From CBIFWW01 sp966186435 (GTDB lineage: Bacteria; Pseudomonadota; Gammaproteobacteria; Enterobacterales; Enterobacteriaceae), in the NCBI GenBank assembly GCA_966186435.1, contig CBIFWW010000049.1, forward strand, positions 1 through 20,681: DNA of 20,681 nt, read 5' to 3'. The number at the start of each line of letters is the position of its first letter. The stretch's first letter is position 1. Below, piece by piece: positions 13,505 through 20,681 of the stretch. A program made the position numbers and the translations under genes. The notes beneath the pieces were generated by a model. The model saw only the letters and a program-made list of their open reading frames with translations. It was not told the DNA's origin and made no database searches.

Positions 13505-15192
13505 CAGTCTTTCCACTCATCATAAAGTGAGTTATTCCCGGCAAAAGCATTACTGCTTTTAGCCTGCCCCGCGACCGCGTTAGCGATACCATTTTCATTT
13601 TGCCCAGGCGCCCCGGTGATATCGAATTTGTAGTTGTAGACACGGTTGTCTGTGAGGGTTTTAGATTGCGGGGTTTTATCTGCGGCATCCATTTGTTGGG
13701 AGTATTTATCCCAGACGCCACTACCAAATTTGCTTTCGTTATCCTGGCTGGATTTGTTTTGCTTAAGCATGTTATCCCAGGAAAGAGAATCTGCCTCGCT
13801 CCCGGCTCCCGCCAATTTATCAAGAGTTTTATCGAAAGCATCATCATCGCTATCAAACCCAAAATAACCTCGAGTTTCTTTATAGGATTTTTGGACTTGC
13901 TTAACCATATCAGGATTTTGTTTTAATTCATTTTCAAACCAATCGGATTGACCATTCATCGACGCCCGCATTCGTGCACTTTCAACCCCATCTTTACCCA
14001 GGGTTGTCAGCACGTTTTTTCGGTCTCCCCTTTCGTCAGGTAAGAGCCAGGATAGTTTTTTCGCCAGGGCATAAACTATCTTCCCGACATAAACCACACC
14101 TTGCCCGAAGGTCAGAACACCAGGGTAAAGATCGTTCTTCAGGAAGGTAACAATTTTTGATATCCCGCCTCCCTTAAACCATTCCGCCAGATCGTCAGTG
14201 AGCTGCCGAATATCCGGGGCCAGCTGATTGCCTAACTGCCCTGAAATTTCGGCAAGTGCTGAGCTGAATAACGTTTGAAGATTCGTAACGGCCTTGTTCC
14301 CGGCGATTGCGCCTTCTGCTCCTTCTTTAGTAACCAGATTATATTTCTGCTGCTCATCCATCAGATCGCGATAGCTGCGACCAGATGCTTTAATGAGCAT
14401 GAGTAATTTGCTGGCCTCACCGCCAAATAACGAATCAAGAGCAAAGCTGGATTTGGAGTCGTCTTTAAGGGTGAGCGCTTTCTCAATAATTTTATTGAAC
14501 TGCTGCATGTTGCTCAGACCTGAAAAATCCCCGGCCTTAAACCCGAGCGTTTCAAAGGCATCCTGCAAGCCACCTTGTTTGCCGTTCTGCTTATACTCCC
14601 CAGCCTTGTGCAGATACTCTTCAAAAAGGTCGCCAATATTCTCGCCGTTCATACCATACTGCTTCGCCATCGAATCCCAGGCATTGAATGTAGGAGCATC
14701 TACACCGTAGCTTTTAGCAACCCCGGCTCTTTCAGCCGTTTCAGCGTTACGGGCGGCTGGCGCAATCAGCGTACCCAGGGCCGAAGCCACCAGCCCACCG
14801 CCACCGATAGCCAGCCCAGGCATGATCATTCCCCCCATAGTAATGGCGGCACTCATGCCTTTGCGGAATAACCCTTTACCTGCACCTTTAAAAGCATTAA
14901 GCCTGTTGGCCTTTTGCATCTGAGTATTAAGCTTTTGCTGCTCAGTTTCAGTTTTGCGGATTTCGCGGGCAACCTCGCTGTATTTGCGTTTTAAATCCCC
15001 GATGCTGTCCCCGGCTAATTTTGCCCGTTTCAGTTCCGCCGCCAGCCTGGTCTGATCCTTTGAAAGCTTCTCCGATTGCTTACCAATATCTTTTAAGTTT
15101 TTCTCCAGACTGGTAGCTGAACGGCTCCAGCTGCTGTCAAGATTTCCCCCGAAAGAGATTGTTGCTTTAAGGTTTTGGCTCATTCCTGCCAC
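13504..15192 (-). CDS. Tail tape measure protein T, GTG start
   Basis: A 562-aa protein, short for P2 T (815 aa), so the tail is probably shorter. The N-terminal 110 residues are a coiled-coil (SATSLEKNLKDIGKQSEKLS and KTETEQQKLNTQMQKANRL). A hydrophobic Gly-rich segment follows at about 125–165 (ITMGGMIMPGLAIGGGGLV), the usual membrane-active part, then helical tail sequence. I choose GTG at 15192 because GGAGG lies six bases before it; the ATG three codons later has no spaced ribosome site. The N-terminal codons overlap the E' frame by 26 bp. It sets tail length and guards DNA ejection. Confidence 0.88.
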   Translation of the reverse strand: MAGMSQNLKATISFGGNLDSSWSRSATSLEKNLKDIGKQSEKLSKDQTRLAAELKRAKLAGDSIGDLKRKYSEVAREIRKTETEQQKLNTQMQKANRLNAFKGAGKGLFRKGMSAAITMGGMIMPGLAIGGGGLVASALGTLIAPAARNAETAERAGVAKSYGVDAPTFNAWDSMAKQYGMNGENIGDLFEEYLHKAGEYKQNGKQGGLQDAFETLGFKAGDFSGLSNMQQFNKIIEKALTLKDDSKSSFALDSLFGGEASKLLMLIKASGRSYRDLMDEQQKYNLVTKEGAEGAIAGNKAVTNLQTLFSSALAEISGQLGNQLAPDIRQLTDDLAEWFKGGGISKIVTFLKNDLYPGVLTFGQGVVYVGKIVYALAKKLSWLLPDERGDRKNVLTTLGKDGVESARMRASMNGQSDWFENELKQNPDMVKQVQKSYKETRGYFGFDSDDDAFDKTLDKLAGAGSEADSLSWDNMLKQNKSSQDNESKFGSGVWDKYSQQMDAADKTPQSKTLTDNRVYNYKFDITGAPGQNENGIANAVAGQAKSSNAFAGNNSLYDEWKD

Positions 15193-15346
15193 GGCTTGCC
15201 TCCAGCTCATCAATAAATAAATCAGCGAATACACTGAACGGCAGATCAAGATATTCCGTCATCGTAAAATGAAGACGCCGCCCTAAAAATCTGAATGCCC
15301 GGATTAATCTTGGCTCGGTCGCTTCTCGGGCGGGAGCATAAAAACA
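15167..15346 (-). CDS. E' extension of the tail assembly chaperone, -1 frame
   Basis: The -1 frame relative to E is open from 15346 to a TAA at 15169–15167, overlaps the last 43 bases of E and runs into the start of the tape measure gene. It encodes LIRAFRFLGRRLHF and YLDLPFSVFADLFIDEL, the kind of helical extension found in gpE+E' and lambda gpGT proteins. It has no start or ribosome site of its own, so a -1 ribosomal shift is expected. The shift must occur between 15346 and 15304. I find no canonical slippery heptamer; the T5 run at 15340–15344 (GTT TTT ATG) is the best candidate. E+E' chaperones the tape measure during tail tube assembly. Confidence 0.65.
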   Translation of the reverse strand, partial: CFYAPAREATEPRLIRAFRFLGRRLHFTMTEYLDLPFSVFADLFIDELEASRGRNEPKP

Positions 15347-15591
15347 TTAAAGGCATCCATCAGTTGGGCATAATCTGACGCCGTGAGCTGCCAGATATCC
15401 TGCTCCGTCAAATTGCATAAACTCGCAATCATACGAGCCTCTTTCTCTTCTTCATTGCCCCGGTCTTTTGAAAACTGAATGCGGTCACGTACAAGAGGCT
15501 CTCGCATTGTAATGTGCTCTAATTGCGTTTCACCTCCGGCATAAATAGGTGTAAATAACGTAATGGTTCGGGTATCAGCGGGATAGCTCAT
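15304..15591 (-). CDS. Tail assembly chaperone E
   Basis: A 95-aa protein. TITLFTPIYAGGETQLEHITMREPLVRDRI is typical of gpE/Mu gp41-type chaperones, followed by the helical LTEQDIWQLTASDYAQLMDAFN. The start at 15591 (MSYPADTRT) has GGAG six bases before it; an ATG four codons upstream sits against the terminator and lacks a site. It lies between the tube and tape measure genes, as expected. Confidence 0.88.
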   Translation of the reverse strand: MSYPADTRTITLFTPIYAGGETQLEHITMREPLVRDRIQFSKDRGNEEEKEARMIASLCNLTEQDIWQLTASDYAQLMDAFNVFMLPPEKRPSQD

Positions 15592-15603
15592 GGTTTTCTC
15601 CAT

Positions 15604-15625
15604 AAAAAAACGGCCCGTAGGCCGT
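15604..15625 (-). terminator. Intrinsic terminator between tail tube and E
   Basis: On the minus strand ACGGCC, loop TACG, GGCCGT are followed by TTTTTT (plus-strand A-run 15604–15610). It lies right after the tail tube gene. It probably lowers expression of E, T and later genes relative to sheath and tube. Confidence 0.8.
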
Positions 15626-15641
15626 CGATAATTGATTAATT

Positions 15642-16148
15642 TTAAAGTCTGACTTTTGAGGCCAGACCAGCAAGCACATCAACACCATTCACTCGCCGTT
15701 TAAAGGCTTCCGTATCGATGGCGAAAAGCTCTCGCCCATCGAGGGTTTGTCGGTAATACCTGATAGCAATATCTACAGTGAACGCGTTTTCCGATAAGGT
15801 GTCCTTCCCTCGGGCATCCGGCGTAACGGTTTTAACAAAGCCCTCAATTTCTTCCACCGTACCCCGCGCCTGGCCATTCCCGGTGTAACCTTGGTACGCC
15901 GTAAAGCGCGAGAGACTGCCACTAGCGAAACCAAAGCTGGTCAGCATATCTAAATCAATACCGTAAAACTTAATCTGGCAGGTTAGCGCCTCCATACCGT
16001 CATCCACTGGCGTGGGGGCATCCTGTGCGCCGGTACGAATATCGGTGGTCACAATGGAAAGTGAAGGGGGAGTAAATTCATGAGCGCCCTGAATGCGTAC
16101 CCCCTGGCGGAAGAACGTCCAGGCGCGCAATGTATTCTTATCACTCAT
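15642..16148 (-). CDS. Major tail tube protein (P2 FII-like)
   Basis: A 168-aa protein (P2 FII is 172 aa). Typical segments are GMEALTCQIKFYGIDLDML, YTGNGQARGTVEEIEGFVKTV and DIAIRYYRQTLDG. It polymerises into the inner tube through which DNA passes. The ATG overlaps the sheath stop (ATGA) and a terminator follows the gene, so sheath and tube form one expression unit. Confidence 0.95.
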   Translation of the reverse strand: MSDKNTLRAWTFFRQGVRIQGAHEFTPPSLSIVTTDIRTGAQDAPTPVDDGMEALTCQIKFYGIDLDMLTSFGFASGSLSRFTAYQGYTGNGQARGTVEEIEGFVKTVTPDARGKDTLSENAFTVDIAIRYYRQTLDGRELFAIDTEAFKRRVNGVDVLAGLASKVRL

Positions 16149-17614
16149 TCGGCAAGTAACTCCTCAATGGCGTAATTATTATTAACCCGTACCCGTAGAC
16201 TGATTAACTCAGTCGGGGACTTTGGACCAAAATCATAATTGATATAAAGCACACCGGACGCCATGCTTTCAGCGGTATTCAGCTCTTCATCCAGCCAGGC
16301 TTTGCCGCCAAAAATTGCACCCATGTTGTAGAGTTGGCGCATATAAGAATTGATGGTGCCAAGGATGTCGTCTGCGGTTTCACGATCTAGCGGCCTGTCG
16401 ACATATTCCAGCATCGTTTCCTGAATGCTGTCTTCAATAACATCTGCCGTGCGCCGTACTGACTCAAATCGCCATTGCGGGTCTGTTGCACAAAGTCGGT
16501 TTCCCCAGTGTTTAAACCCTGCATGGCGGATGATGGTGGAAACGTTTTGCATGTTCAGCAAATTGGCATCGCAATTCTCTTCACCGAGAATAAATTCATC
16601 GATCTGTTCAAGGCCGAGTATGTTATAGACATCCTGGTTGGACTTACTCCACCACCATCCCTTTTCGTAATCAATTCTTGCACGTAAACCGGCAGCAAAA
16701 GCGGAATAAGGACGATATTCAAACTGGCCTTCCACATTGGCTACCTGAATGCGTGGGCGCAGTAGTTCAACTCGTGCCCCATACGATTGGCGGCGTTGAA
16801 CCACTTCCTGCAATGTAGCCCCTGATTGGCAGTCAACATAGGCTACGCCACGCAACTTACCCGCCACCGTTTCCAGGGCTTTGCCCACCGCATCGTCTTC
16901 GCTAAACCCCGGGGCCACAATTATCCGTGGCTGATAGGTAGTGACTGAGCGACTTTTTGTTAATGCGTTAATTCCTTTCAACACAGCAGCCCTTTGAGAC
17001 TCACTACTATTGTTTCCAGTTAGGTCTTCTATGCGAACGATAACAATAAGCGCATTACGCTGAGCATTAATTTCAGCTACAGCAGCAGGCAATGACCCGG
17101 TATCCCCTAGTTTGGAAATAATATTGCTGCCCACGATTGCAACAGGAGTGTTTAAAGGAAAAGGTTCATCTTCACCACCGCTTAACTGGATACTGAACGG
17201 GTTAACCAACCCTTTTCCGTCCCCACTAACTTCTACGTGGAGCTGTTGCAACTCCAACAATACTCTTTGTAAATCCGATGCTGTTGCATTCAGCTTACCA
17301 GCATCATCACAGCCCAGCGTAATTGTAGTTGTATAACCATCCACCTCAGCTGTTGTTTCAATAGCCTCTAAGGGGTCACTCGGTTGCGCAGCAGAAGCAA
17401 CAATTTTCATCATGTTGCCCTCACGGCCAATATTAGCCGCTGTAAATACAACCTGATTATTTAGCAGCGGCGTCCCATAAGTGGCTGTTGCAGCAACACC
17501 TTCAGATGCTGAATATGCCGTCCCCACCAGTCCAATAATTGCCGTCTGTATGGTCGTTACTGCAACCGTTCCTGATGTGAGTTCAATGGTTTCTACACCA
17601 TGTAATTGAGCCAT
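16145..17614 (-). CDS. Contractile tail sheath protein
   Basis: A 489-aa protein of the sheath family with its subtilisin-like core. It begins with the HGVETIEL motif near the N-terminus and ends with ISLRVRVNNNYAIEELL. The conserved RRTADVIEDSIQETMLEYVDRPL lies near residue 400. It is nearer in length to Mu gpL (about 495 aa) than to P2 FI (396 aa): about 85 residues after the first 60 (the TTAEVDGYTTTITLG to VEVSGDGKGLVNPF stretch) form an added surface domain. A terminator lies upstream of it, so it may have its own promoter or need antitermination. GGAG is rather far (11 bases) from the ATG. Confidence 0.94.
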   Translation of the reverse strand: MAQLHGVETIELTSGTVAVTTIQTAIIGLVGTAYSASEGVAATATYGTPLLNNQVVFTAANIGREGNMMKIVASAAQPSDPLEAIETTAEVDGYTTTITLGCDDAGKLNATASDLQRVLLELQQLHVEVSGDGKGLVNPFSIQLSGGEDEPFPLNTPVAIVGSNIISKLGDTGSLPAAVAEINAQRNALIVIVRIEDLTGNNSSESQRAAVLKGINALTKSRSVTTYQPRIIVAPGFSEDDAVGKALETVAGKLRGVAYVDCQSGATLQEVVQRRQSYGARVELLRPRIQVANVEGQFEYRPYSAFAAGLRARIDYEKGWWWSKSNQDVYNILGLEQIDEFILGEENCDANLLNMQNVSTIIRHAGFKHWGNRLCATDPQWRFESVRRTADVIEDSIQETMLEYVDRPLDRETADDILGTINSYMRQLYNMGAIFGGKAWLDEELNTAESMASGVLYINYDFGPKSPTELISLRVRVNNNYAIEELLAE

Positions 17615-17635
17615 AGCTATATTTTCTCCAGGCGT

Positions 17636-17658
17636 AAAAAAACCAGCCGTAGCTGGTT
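17636..17658 (-). terminator. Intrinsic terminator between V and sheath genes
   Basis: On the minus strand AACCAGC, loop TACG, GCTGGTT, then a run of Ts (plus-strand A-run 17636–17642). The stem includes part of the TAA stop of gene V. Its loop is the same TACG as in the terminator at 15604–15625. Confidence 0.8.
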
Positions 17659-18274
17659 ACATTTGTTGATTTGGTTTCTTCGTAGTCCCGCCACTATCAC
17701 CGGGGTGATCGTGGGCATTGAATGTTTGCCGTATACCACTCATATTGCCTTTACTATCTGAAACTTCTTGTGACGCACCGATATTACCCTGTACCTGGGT
17801 GTCGGCATTAATTTGCGTTTTGCCCTGAACAGTGAGCGTGTCGGTAATTTCCACCGGGCCATCAAGCGTGCCTTTACCGATAATTTTGTAAGTGCCATCC
17901 CCGGCCAAAGTAATGGTAAGCGCGTGAGCCTCACGGTCATAGCGCACTTCTGTCCCATCGCTGTAGCGGGTGATATGCTCACTTTCACTTCCCTCCGGCG
18001 TGGGCATAGCTCCGGTATTCCAGCCGGGGAAAACACGCCCATTATTCAAATCCCCTGCTTCTGACAGAACGGTGACCGCATCGCCCACGGCATAGGGATT
18101 TGAATCGCTACGATTGGCCCCAGAAAAGCCCTGGCAAAGCGGCAACCATGTGGTAGTGATATCCCCGAGATCAACGCGACACTTTGGTATTCCACCATGC
18201 TGTATGGACTGGATAACGCCACGGCGGATCATATTTGCCAGGCGGCGCTGCAAGTCACCGGTAGCTTCACTCAT
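17657..18274 (-). CDS. Baseplate spike protein V
   Basis: A 205-aa protein (P2 V is 211 aa). It begins MSEATGDLQRRLANMIRRG, has the OB-fold segment CRVDLGDITTTWLPLCQGFSG and VGDAVTVLSEAGDLNNGRVF, then a beta-helix spike. The C-terminal FNAHDHPGDSGGTTKKP supplies the HxH iron-binding apex motif. It pierces the outer membrane. ATG 18274 is favoured because GAGG is six bases upstream of it; ATG 18277 is next to it. A longer frame reaches 18490 but covers the preceding gene. In P2, V comes just before W; here it precedes the sheath. Confidence 0.92.
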   Translation of the reverse strand: MSEATGDLQRRLANMIRRGVIQSIQHGGIPKCRVDLGDITTTWLPLCQGFSGANRSDSNPYAVGDAVTVLSEAGDLNNGRVFPGWNTGAMPTPEGSESEHITRYSDGTEVRYDREAHALTITLAGDGTYKIIGKGTLDGPVEITDTLTVQGKTQINADTQVQGNIGASQEVSDSKGNMSGIRQTFNAHDHPGDSGGTTKKPNQQM

Positions 18275-18818
18275 CATGCGCCTCGTATATAAGCCGGTAA
18301 TCATCAACGTGGGCGCTGCCAATATCCGGTGCTTTGCCCAGCCATACTTGCCGCAGCGGGCCATTGGTCGTTGCAAAGGGATCGGCACCAAAGGCGGCTG
18401 ACTGGGTAAACGAAATACGCCAGACAAGATAACCATCCATGCGGGGGTCGAACTCATCTTTTTCAGCCGATACAAATACAGCTGGCTCAAGCTGAGTTAA
18501 TCCAAACTGCTGGCCATCAATCCACTGCGTGATATCTGCCGCTGCGGTGCGCAGGAAGATTTCCGGAACGCTCAACGCCTCCCCAGCGCTGTCGATAACA
18601 ACGAATAAATCACATGACAAACTCACGTTTAGTTGGCCTTCATTACCTCCGGCCTGATCCCAGCTGTTGATCGTGAAATAAACTGCCGGGGTAACCAGAT
18701 CATCAAACCGGGGGACGTTACGCTCCGGGTATGCATCGGCATCCGCCACCCATGAGATTTTTTTCAGGGACTCAATCACAGCATCGTGATAGCTGCCCAA
18801 TAACAAAGGTTCTGCCAC
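18267..18818 (-). CDS. Tail terminator-like protein (Mu gp37-type)
   Basis: A 183-aa protein. ESLKKISWVADADAYPERNVPRFDDLVTPAVYF and the central LNVSLSCDLFVVID have the pattern of small tail terminator/Mu gp37-like proteins. It sits between the gpZ-like gene and spike gene V, the usual position for a protein that caps the tail. I do not see a diagnostic motif. Its last bases overlap the V start. Confidence 0.55.
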   Translation of the reverse strand: MAEPLLLGSYHDAVIESLKKISWVADADAYPERNVPRFDDLVTPAVYFTINSWDQAGGNEGQLNVSLSCDLFVVIDSAGEALSVPEIFLRTAAADITQWIDGQQFGLTQLEPAVFVSAEKDEFDPRMDGYLVWRISFTQSAAFGADPFATTNGPLRQVWLGKAPDIGSAHVDDYRLIYEAHDE

Positions 18819-18827
18819 ATCGACTCC

Positions 18828-19484
18828 TCAAACAGAAATCCGCGCTTTTACCCGACCTCTGATATCGCTTTCAAAGTGATGCATGAAGACTTCAAGCGCT
18901 TCGACAAAGGCGTTGTCCTCGATGTAGTTCAACATCGGCTCGTAAATATTTACCTCAGCTTCTGAAGTTCGCCGCGTTTCCCCATCACGCAATACGACAG
19001 TGCGCCGCCCTTCTCGCCGGGATCGTGCGACTTCACCATTGCTCCAGGACGTTGCAGAAAGCAGACTACCGGCAGGATCAAACCCTGCACCTTCAGATTG
19101 CCTTCTGGCTTTAATAAAGCGGCCCGTGGTTTTATCACGGCGGCTGTGGTGTGGCCGAATCTTGCCCCGGATTCGCCCCTTCAGGTCTTTTACTTTGATA
19201 GCGTTCAGACCAAACCACATGCGAAAGACGTCCAGATCTGCGCCTCGCGTTACACGGAATGACAGCAGACGGCGGCGAACAATATCCAGGCGGCGAGGAG
19301 CTAAACCGGTTTTAAGATCGGCCATCGCTTTTTTCCGCAGCGTCACGGCAGTGCGTTGTAAGGCGCGGGAGTATGCGGCCCGGAATTGCTTCTGCGTTGC
19401 CCCGATATTTTCTGCAATTCGCCAGATTGCACTTACATCAATATCAACGGGTAGATCGCGCCGTAATTTTGATTCTCGGGCCAT
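18828..19484 (-). CDS. Minor tail/completion protein, lambda gpZ-like
   Basis: A 218-aa, very basic protein. The N-terminal KQFRAAYSRALQRTAVTLRKKAMADLKTGL and the later VFRMWFGLNAIKVKDLKGR agree with the gpZ-type prophage minor tail family. gpZ positions DNA at the top of the tail when head and tail join. Basic composition fits contact with DNA. It is followed by the tail terminator-like gene 9 bp on. Confidence 0.7.
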   Translation of the reverse strand: MARESKLRRDLPVDIDVSAIWRIAENIGATQKQFRAAYSRALQRTAVTLRKKAMADLKTGLAPRRLDIVRRRLLSFRVTRGADLDVFRMWFGLNAIKVKDLKGRIRGKIRPHHSRRDKTTGRFIKARRQSEGAGFDPAGSLLSATSWSNGEVARSRREGRRTVVLRDGETRRTSEAEVNIYEPMLNYIEDNAFVEALEVFMHHFESDIRGRVKARISV

Positions 19485-19487
19485 GAA

Positions 19488-19844
19488 TTAGCTCCAGGTT
19501 TCAATGCCGGGTTGAACCTTACCGGGTTTGCCATAGGCCAATGCCACACGCGTCCTGCCAGCTTCGTTGCTACCGACATGGGTAACCCGGTATTCCAGGC
19601 CATTGATTTGAACGCCATGATTTTTCTCAAGACCCGCAATATCTGCTGTTAACACACTGAACGCCGGAGAATGGTTTTGTATTTCACCCCCGCGAGGAAC
19701 AGTGCTCAATGCGTCCGGCGTTTCAAGAATAATGATTACCGACCTAATCTCAGTGCCTATAAAAATTAATGCCGGAAGCTCCTCAGCAAAGGCCCGGTTT
19801 ATACGGGCATCTGCACGATTCAGGCGCTTGTCAAAGCGGCTCAT
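19488..19844 (-). CDS. Head-tail joining protein (FII/ATP-binding sugar transporter-like annotation type)
   Basis: A 118-aa protein, beta-rich with KNHGVQINGLEYRVTHVGSNEAGRTRVALAYG at the C-terminus, as in small head-tail stopper proteins. Similar prophage genes carry misleading transporter-like names. Its start shares the last base of the cement gene stop (TAATG) and it precedes the gpZ-like gene by 3 bp, in the head-tail connector block. Assignment is from size, position and overall pattern. Confidence 0.6.
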   Translation of the reverse strand: MSRFDKRLNRADARINRAFAEELPALIFIGTEIRSVIIILETPDALSTVPRGGEIQNHSPAFSVLTADIAGLEKNHGVQINGLEYRVTHVGSNEAGRTRVALAYGKPGKVQPGIETWS

Positions 19845-20179
19845 TAGTAGCCCAAACGAACATGGCTATCAGTCTCACCTGCGCCGGAAGTGATCCAGGC
19901 AGTACCTGCGACAACAATGTTGTCAGCAGGAGCGACTGCCGTTAGCAGCCCGTCTACATTCAGGTAAAGCTTCGAACCACGGGCCCAGGTTTCGTCAGCC
20001 ACTTTCGGCAAAATATAAACGCCGCACATATGCAGAACGCCCGCACCGCTATCGGGAATATCCGCATGAGCCACGCCTGTAATGTTGCCGACTGCCACGG
20101 CCTGACCGGATACCACTGGCTTGCCGGTTGAGTTGCTCCAGTCCATCGTGGTGCCGTCCTGGTAATAATTTGCTGCCAT
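19844..20179 (-). CDS. DUF2190 capsid cement/decoration protein
   Basis: A 111-aa beta-rich protein. NYYQDGTTMDWSNSTGKPVVSGQ at the start, then AVGNITGVAHADIPDSGAGVL, GVYILPK and GSKLYLNVDGLLTA follow the DUF2190 pattern. Members stabilise expanded capsids. It follows the major capsid gene and has TGGAGAT before its ATG. A terminator separates it from the capsid gene. Confidence 0.8.
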   Translation of the reverse strand: MAANYYQDGTTMDWSNSTGKPVVSGQAVAVGNITGVAHADIPDSGAGVLHMCGVYILPKVADETWARGSKLYLNVDGLLTAVAPADNIVVAGTAWITSGAGETDSHVRLGY

Positions 20180-20230
20180 GATTTATCTCCAGCTAGAAAT
20201 AGACAAGGTGACCAGCAGCCACCTTCAGGT

Positions 20231-20256
20231 ATAAAAAAACCGCCAGCGCGGCGGTT
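20231..20256 (-). terminator. Intrinsic terminator after the major capsid gene
   Basis: On the minus strand AACCGCC, a five-base loop, GGCGGTT, then a T-run (plus-strand A-run 20233–20239). It starts two bases past the capsid stop. Confidence 0.8.
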
Positions 20257-20257
20257 G

Positions 20258-20681
20258 TTATTTTGTAGTGACTTTGACCAGCCCTCGCCAGTCTAGTGGG
20301 GCCACCCCGGCATCAATGCGCACCTTGAATGCAGCACCGTCCACAGTGAAGCCCTGTTGTTGCTCAAGATAAGGAGTGTCAACACCATCAAGGTATGCCA
20401 CTTCGATGGTATCCCGACCTTGTGCCGCCGCCAGGTAGTAATCTGTAGGGCTTGCATCATCAAGTCGTGCTTCAGAAAGGACAGTGGCAAAGTTTTGAAT
20501 TGGGTTACTGATCCCGCTATTAGCATCAGCGCCAGGAACGCTAGCTGATTTAATCAACTGGTTAGCCCGTGACTCAATCGCTACCGGTGTCAGCATATAA
20601 GCAGGGCGAATATTCAGGCGGCGTTCACCCGATTTTTGCAGCAGCATTGCCTGCCGACCGGCATCAAGCCCGGCAATATCC
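20258..20681 (-). CDS. Major capsid protein, C-terminal part (N-terminus outside window)
   Basis: The frame is open to the window edge and reads DIAGLDAGRQAM, then LNIRPAYMLTPVAIES, ISNPIQNFATVLSEARLDD and DTIEVAYLDGVDTPYLEQQQGF, ending GVAPLDWRGLVKVTTK. This agrees with the C-terminus of Mu gpT-type major capsid proteins, which in many prophages are fused to a ClpP-like prohead protease; whether that fusion exists here cannot be seen. The ATG at 20647 is internal. It forms the icosahedral head. Confidence 0.85.
   Translation of the reverse strand, partial: DIAGLDAGRQAMLLQKSGERRLNIRPAYMLTPVAIESRANQLIKSASVPGADANSGISNPIQNFATVLSEARLDDASPTDYYLAAAQGRDTIEVAYLDGVDTPYLEQQQGFTVDGAAFKVRIDAGVAPLDWRGLVKVTTK

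Larger units (their letters stand above)
3285..20681. mobile_element. P2-tail-type prophage integrated at tRNA-Pro (right end outside window)
   Basis: Everything to the right of the tRNA is phage or phage-borne: a SRAP protein, a remnant SOS operon, a nested insertion sequence, a conversion cassette, and a late operon with head, contractile tail and fibre genes on the minus strand. The boundary follows from the intact host order ending in the tRNA. No integrase, repressor, replication, terminase, portal or lysis gene is visible; those must lie to the right. The late genes seen have no frameshifts, so the tail module looks functional. Confidence 0.85.

Noticed and set aside
18275..18490. Upstream extension of gene V
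   Set aside because: It lies entirely over the 183-aa tail terminator-like gene, and the conserved V start is at 18274.

Overview
The window holds a chromosome–prophage junction from an Enterobacterales bacterium. The left flank (about 1–3284) has the conserved order yejK (minus) – yejL – yejM/pbgA – tRNA-Pro(GGG), the E. coli yejK-yejL-yejM-proL arrangement. The proteins are clearly alike but not identical to E. coli, so a relative such as Yersiniaceae or Hafniaceae is plausible. I cannot name the species.

From just after the tRNA to the right edge (about 3285–20681) the DNA is prophage. Its attachment site is probably the tRNA 3' end, followed by its terminator and three 11-bp-spaced ATGGTGAAAT repeats that look like integrase arm sites. 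No integrase lies in the window, so the right end is outside. Next come a SRAP/HMCES (YedK-like) gene and, on the opposite strand, a two-gene unit: an unrecognised 79-aa protein and a UmuD'-like protein broken by one nucleotide in a T5 run.

Upstream of that unit sits a complete 2,215-bp ISL3-family element (4679–6893) with 22-bp imperfect inverted repeats and a perfect 8-bp target duplication TTATAAAT. Besides its transposase it carries a passenger gene, an ADP-ribosyltransferase-like protein. Removing the element and one target copy restores CTGTTTATAAATACAG, a textbook LexA box just downstream of a good -10. The element therefore landed inside the SOS operator/promoter of the UmuD'-like operon and cut it off.

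A plus-strand cassette follows (7097–8130): a sigma70-like promoter, a small membrane protein, an HTH-like protein and a left-handed beta-helix acyltransferase. It looks like lysogenic-conversion cargo. It ends in convergent overlap with the late genes, and a hairpin at its left is oriented to stop minus-strand (late) transcription.

From 8120 to the right edge the late genes run on the minus strand. In transcription order they are: major capsid (partial), DUF2190 cement, head-tail joining, gpZ-like, tail terminator-like, baseplate spike V, tail sheath, tail tube, chaperone E with a hidden -1 extension E', tape measure, U, X, D, W, J, I, tail fibre H and fibre assembly. This is a P2-like contractile tail on a Mu/other-type head, with V moved ahead of the sheath gene. 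Three intrinsic terminators lie inside the late operon.
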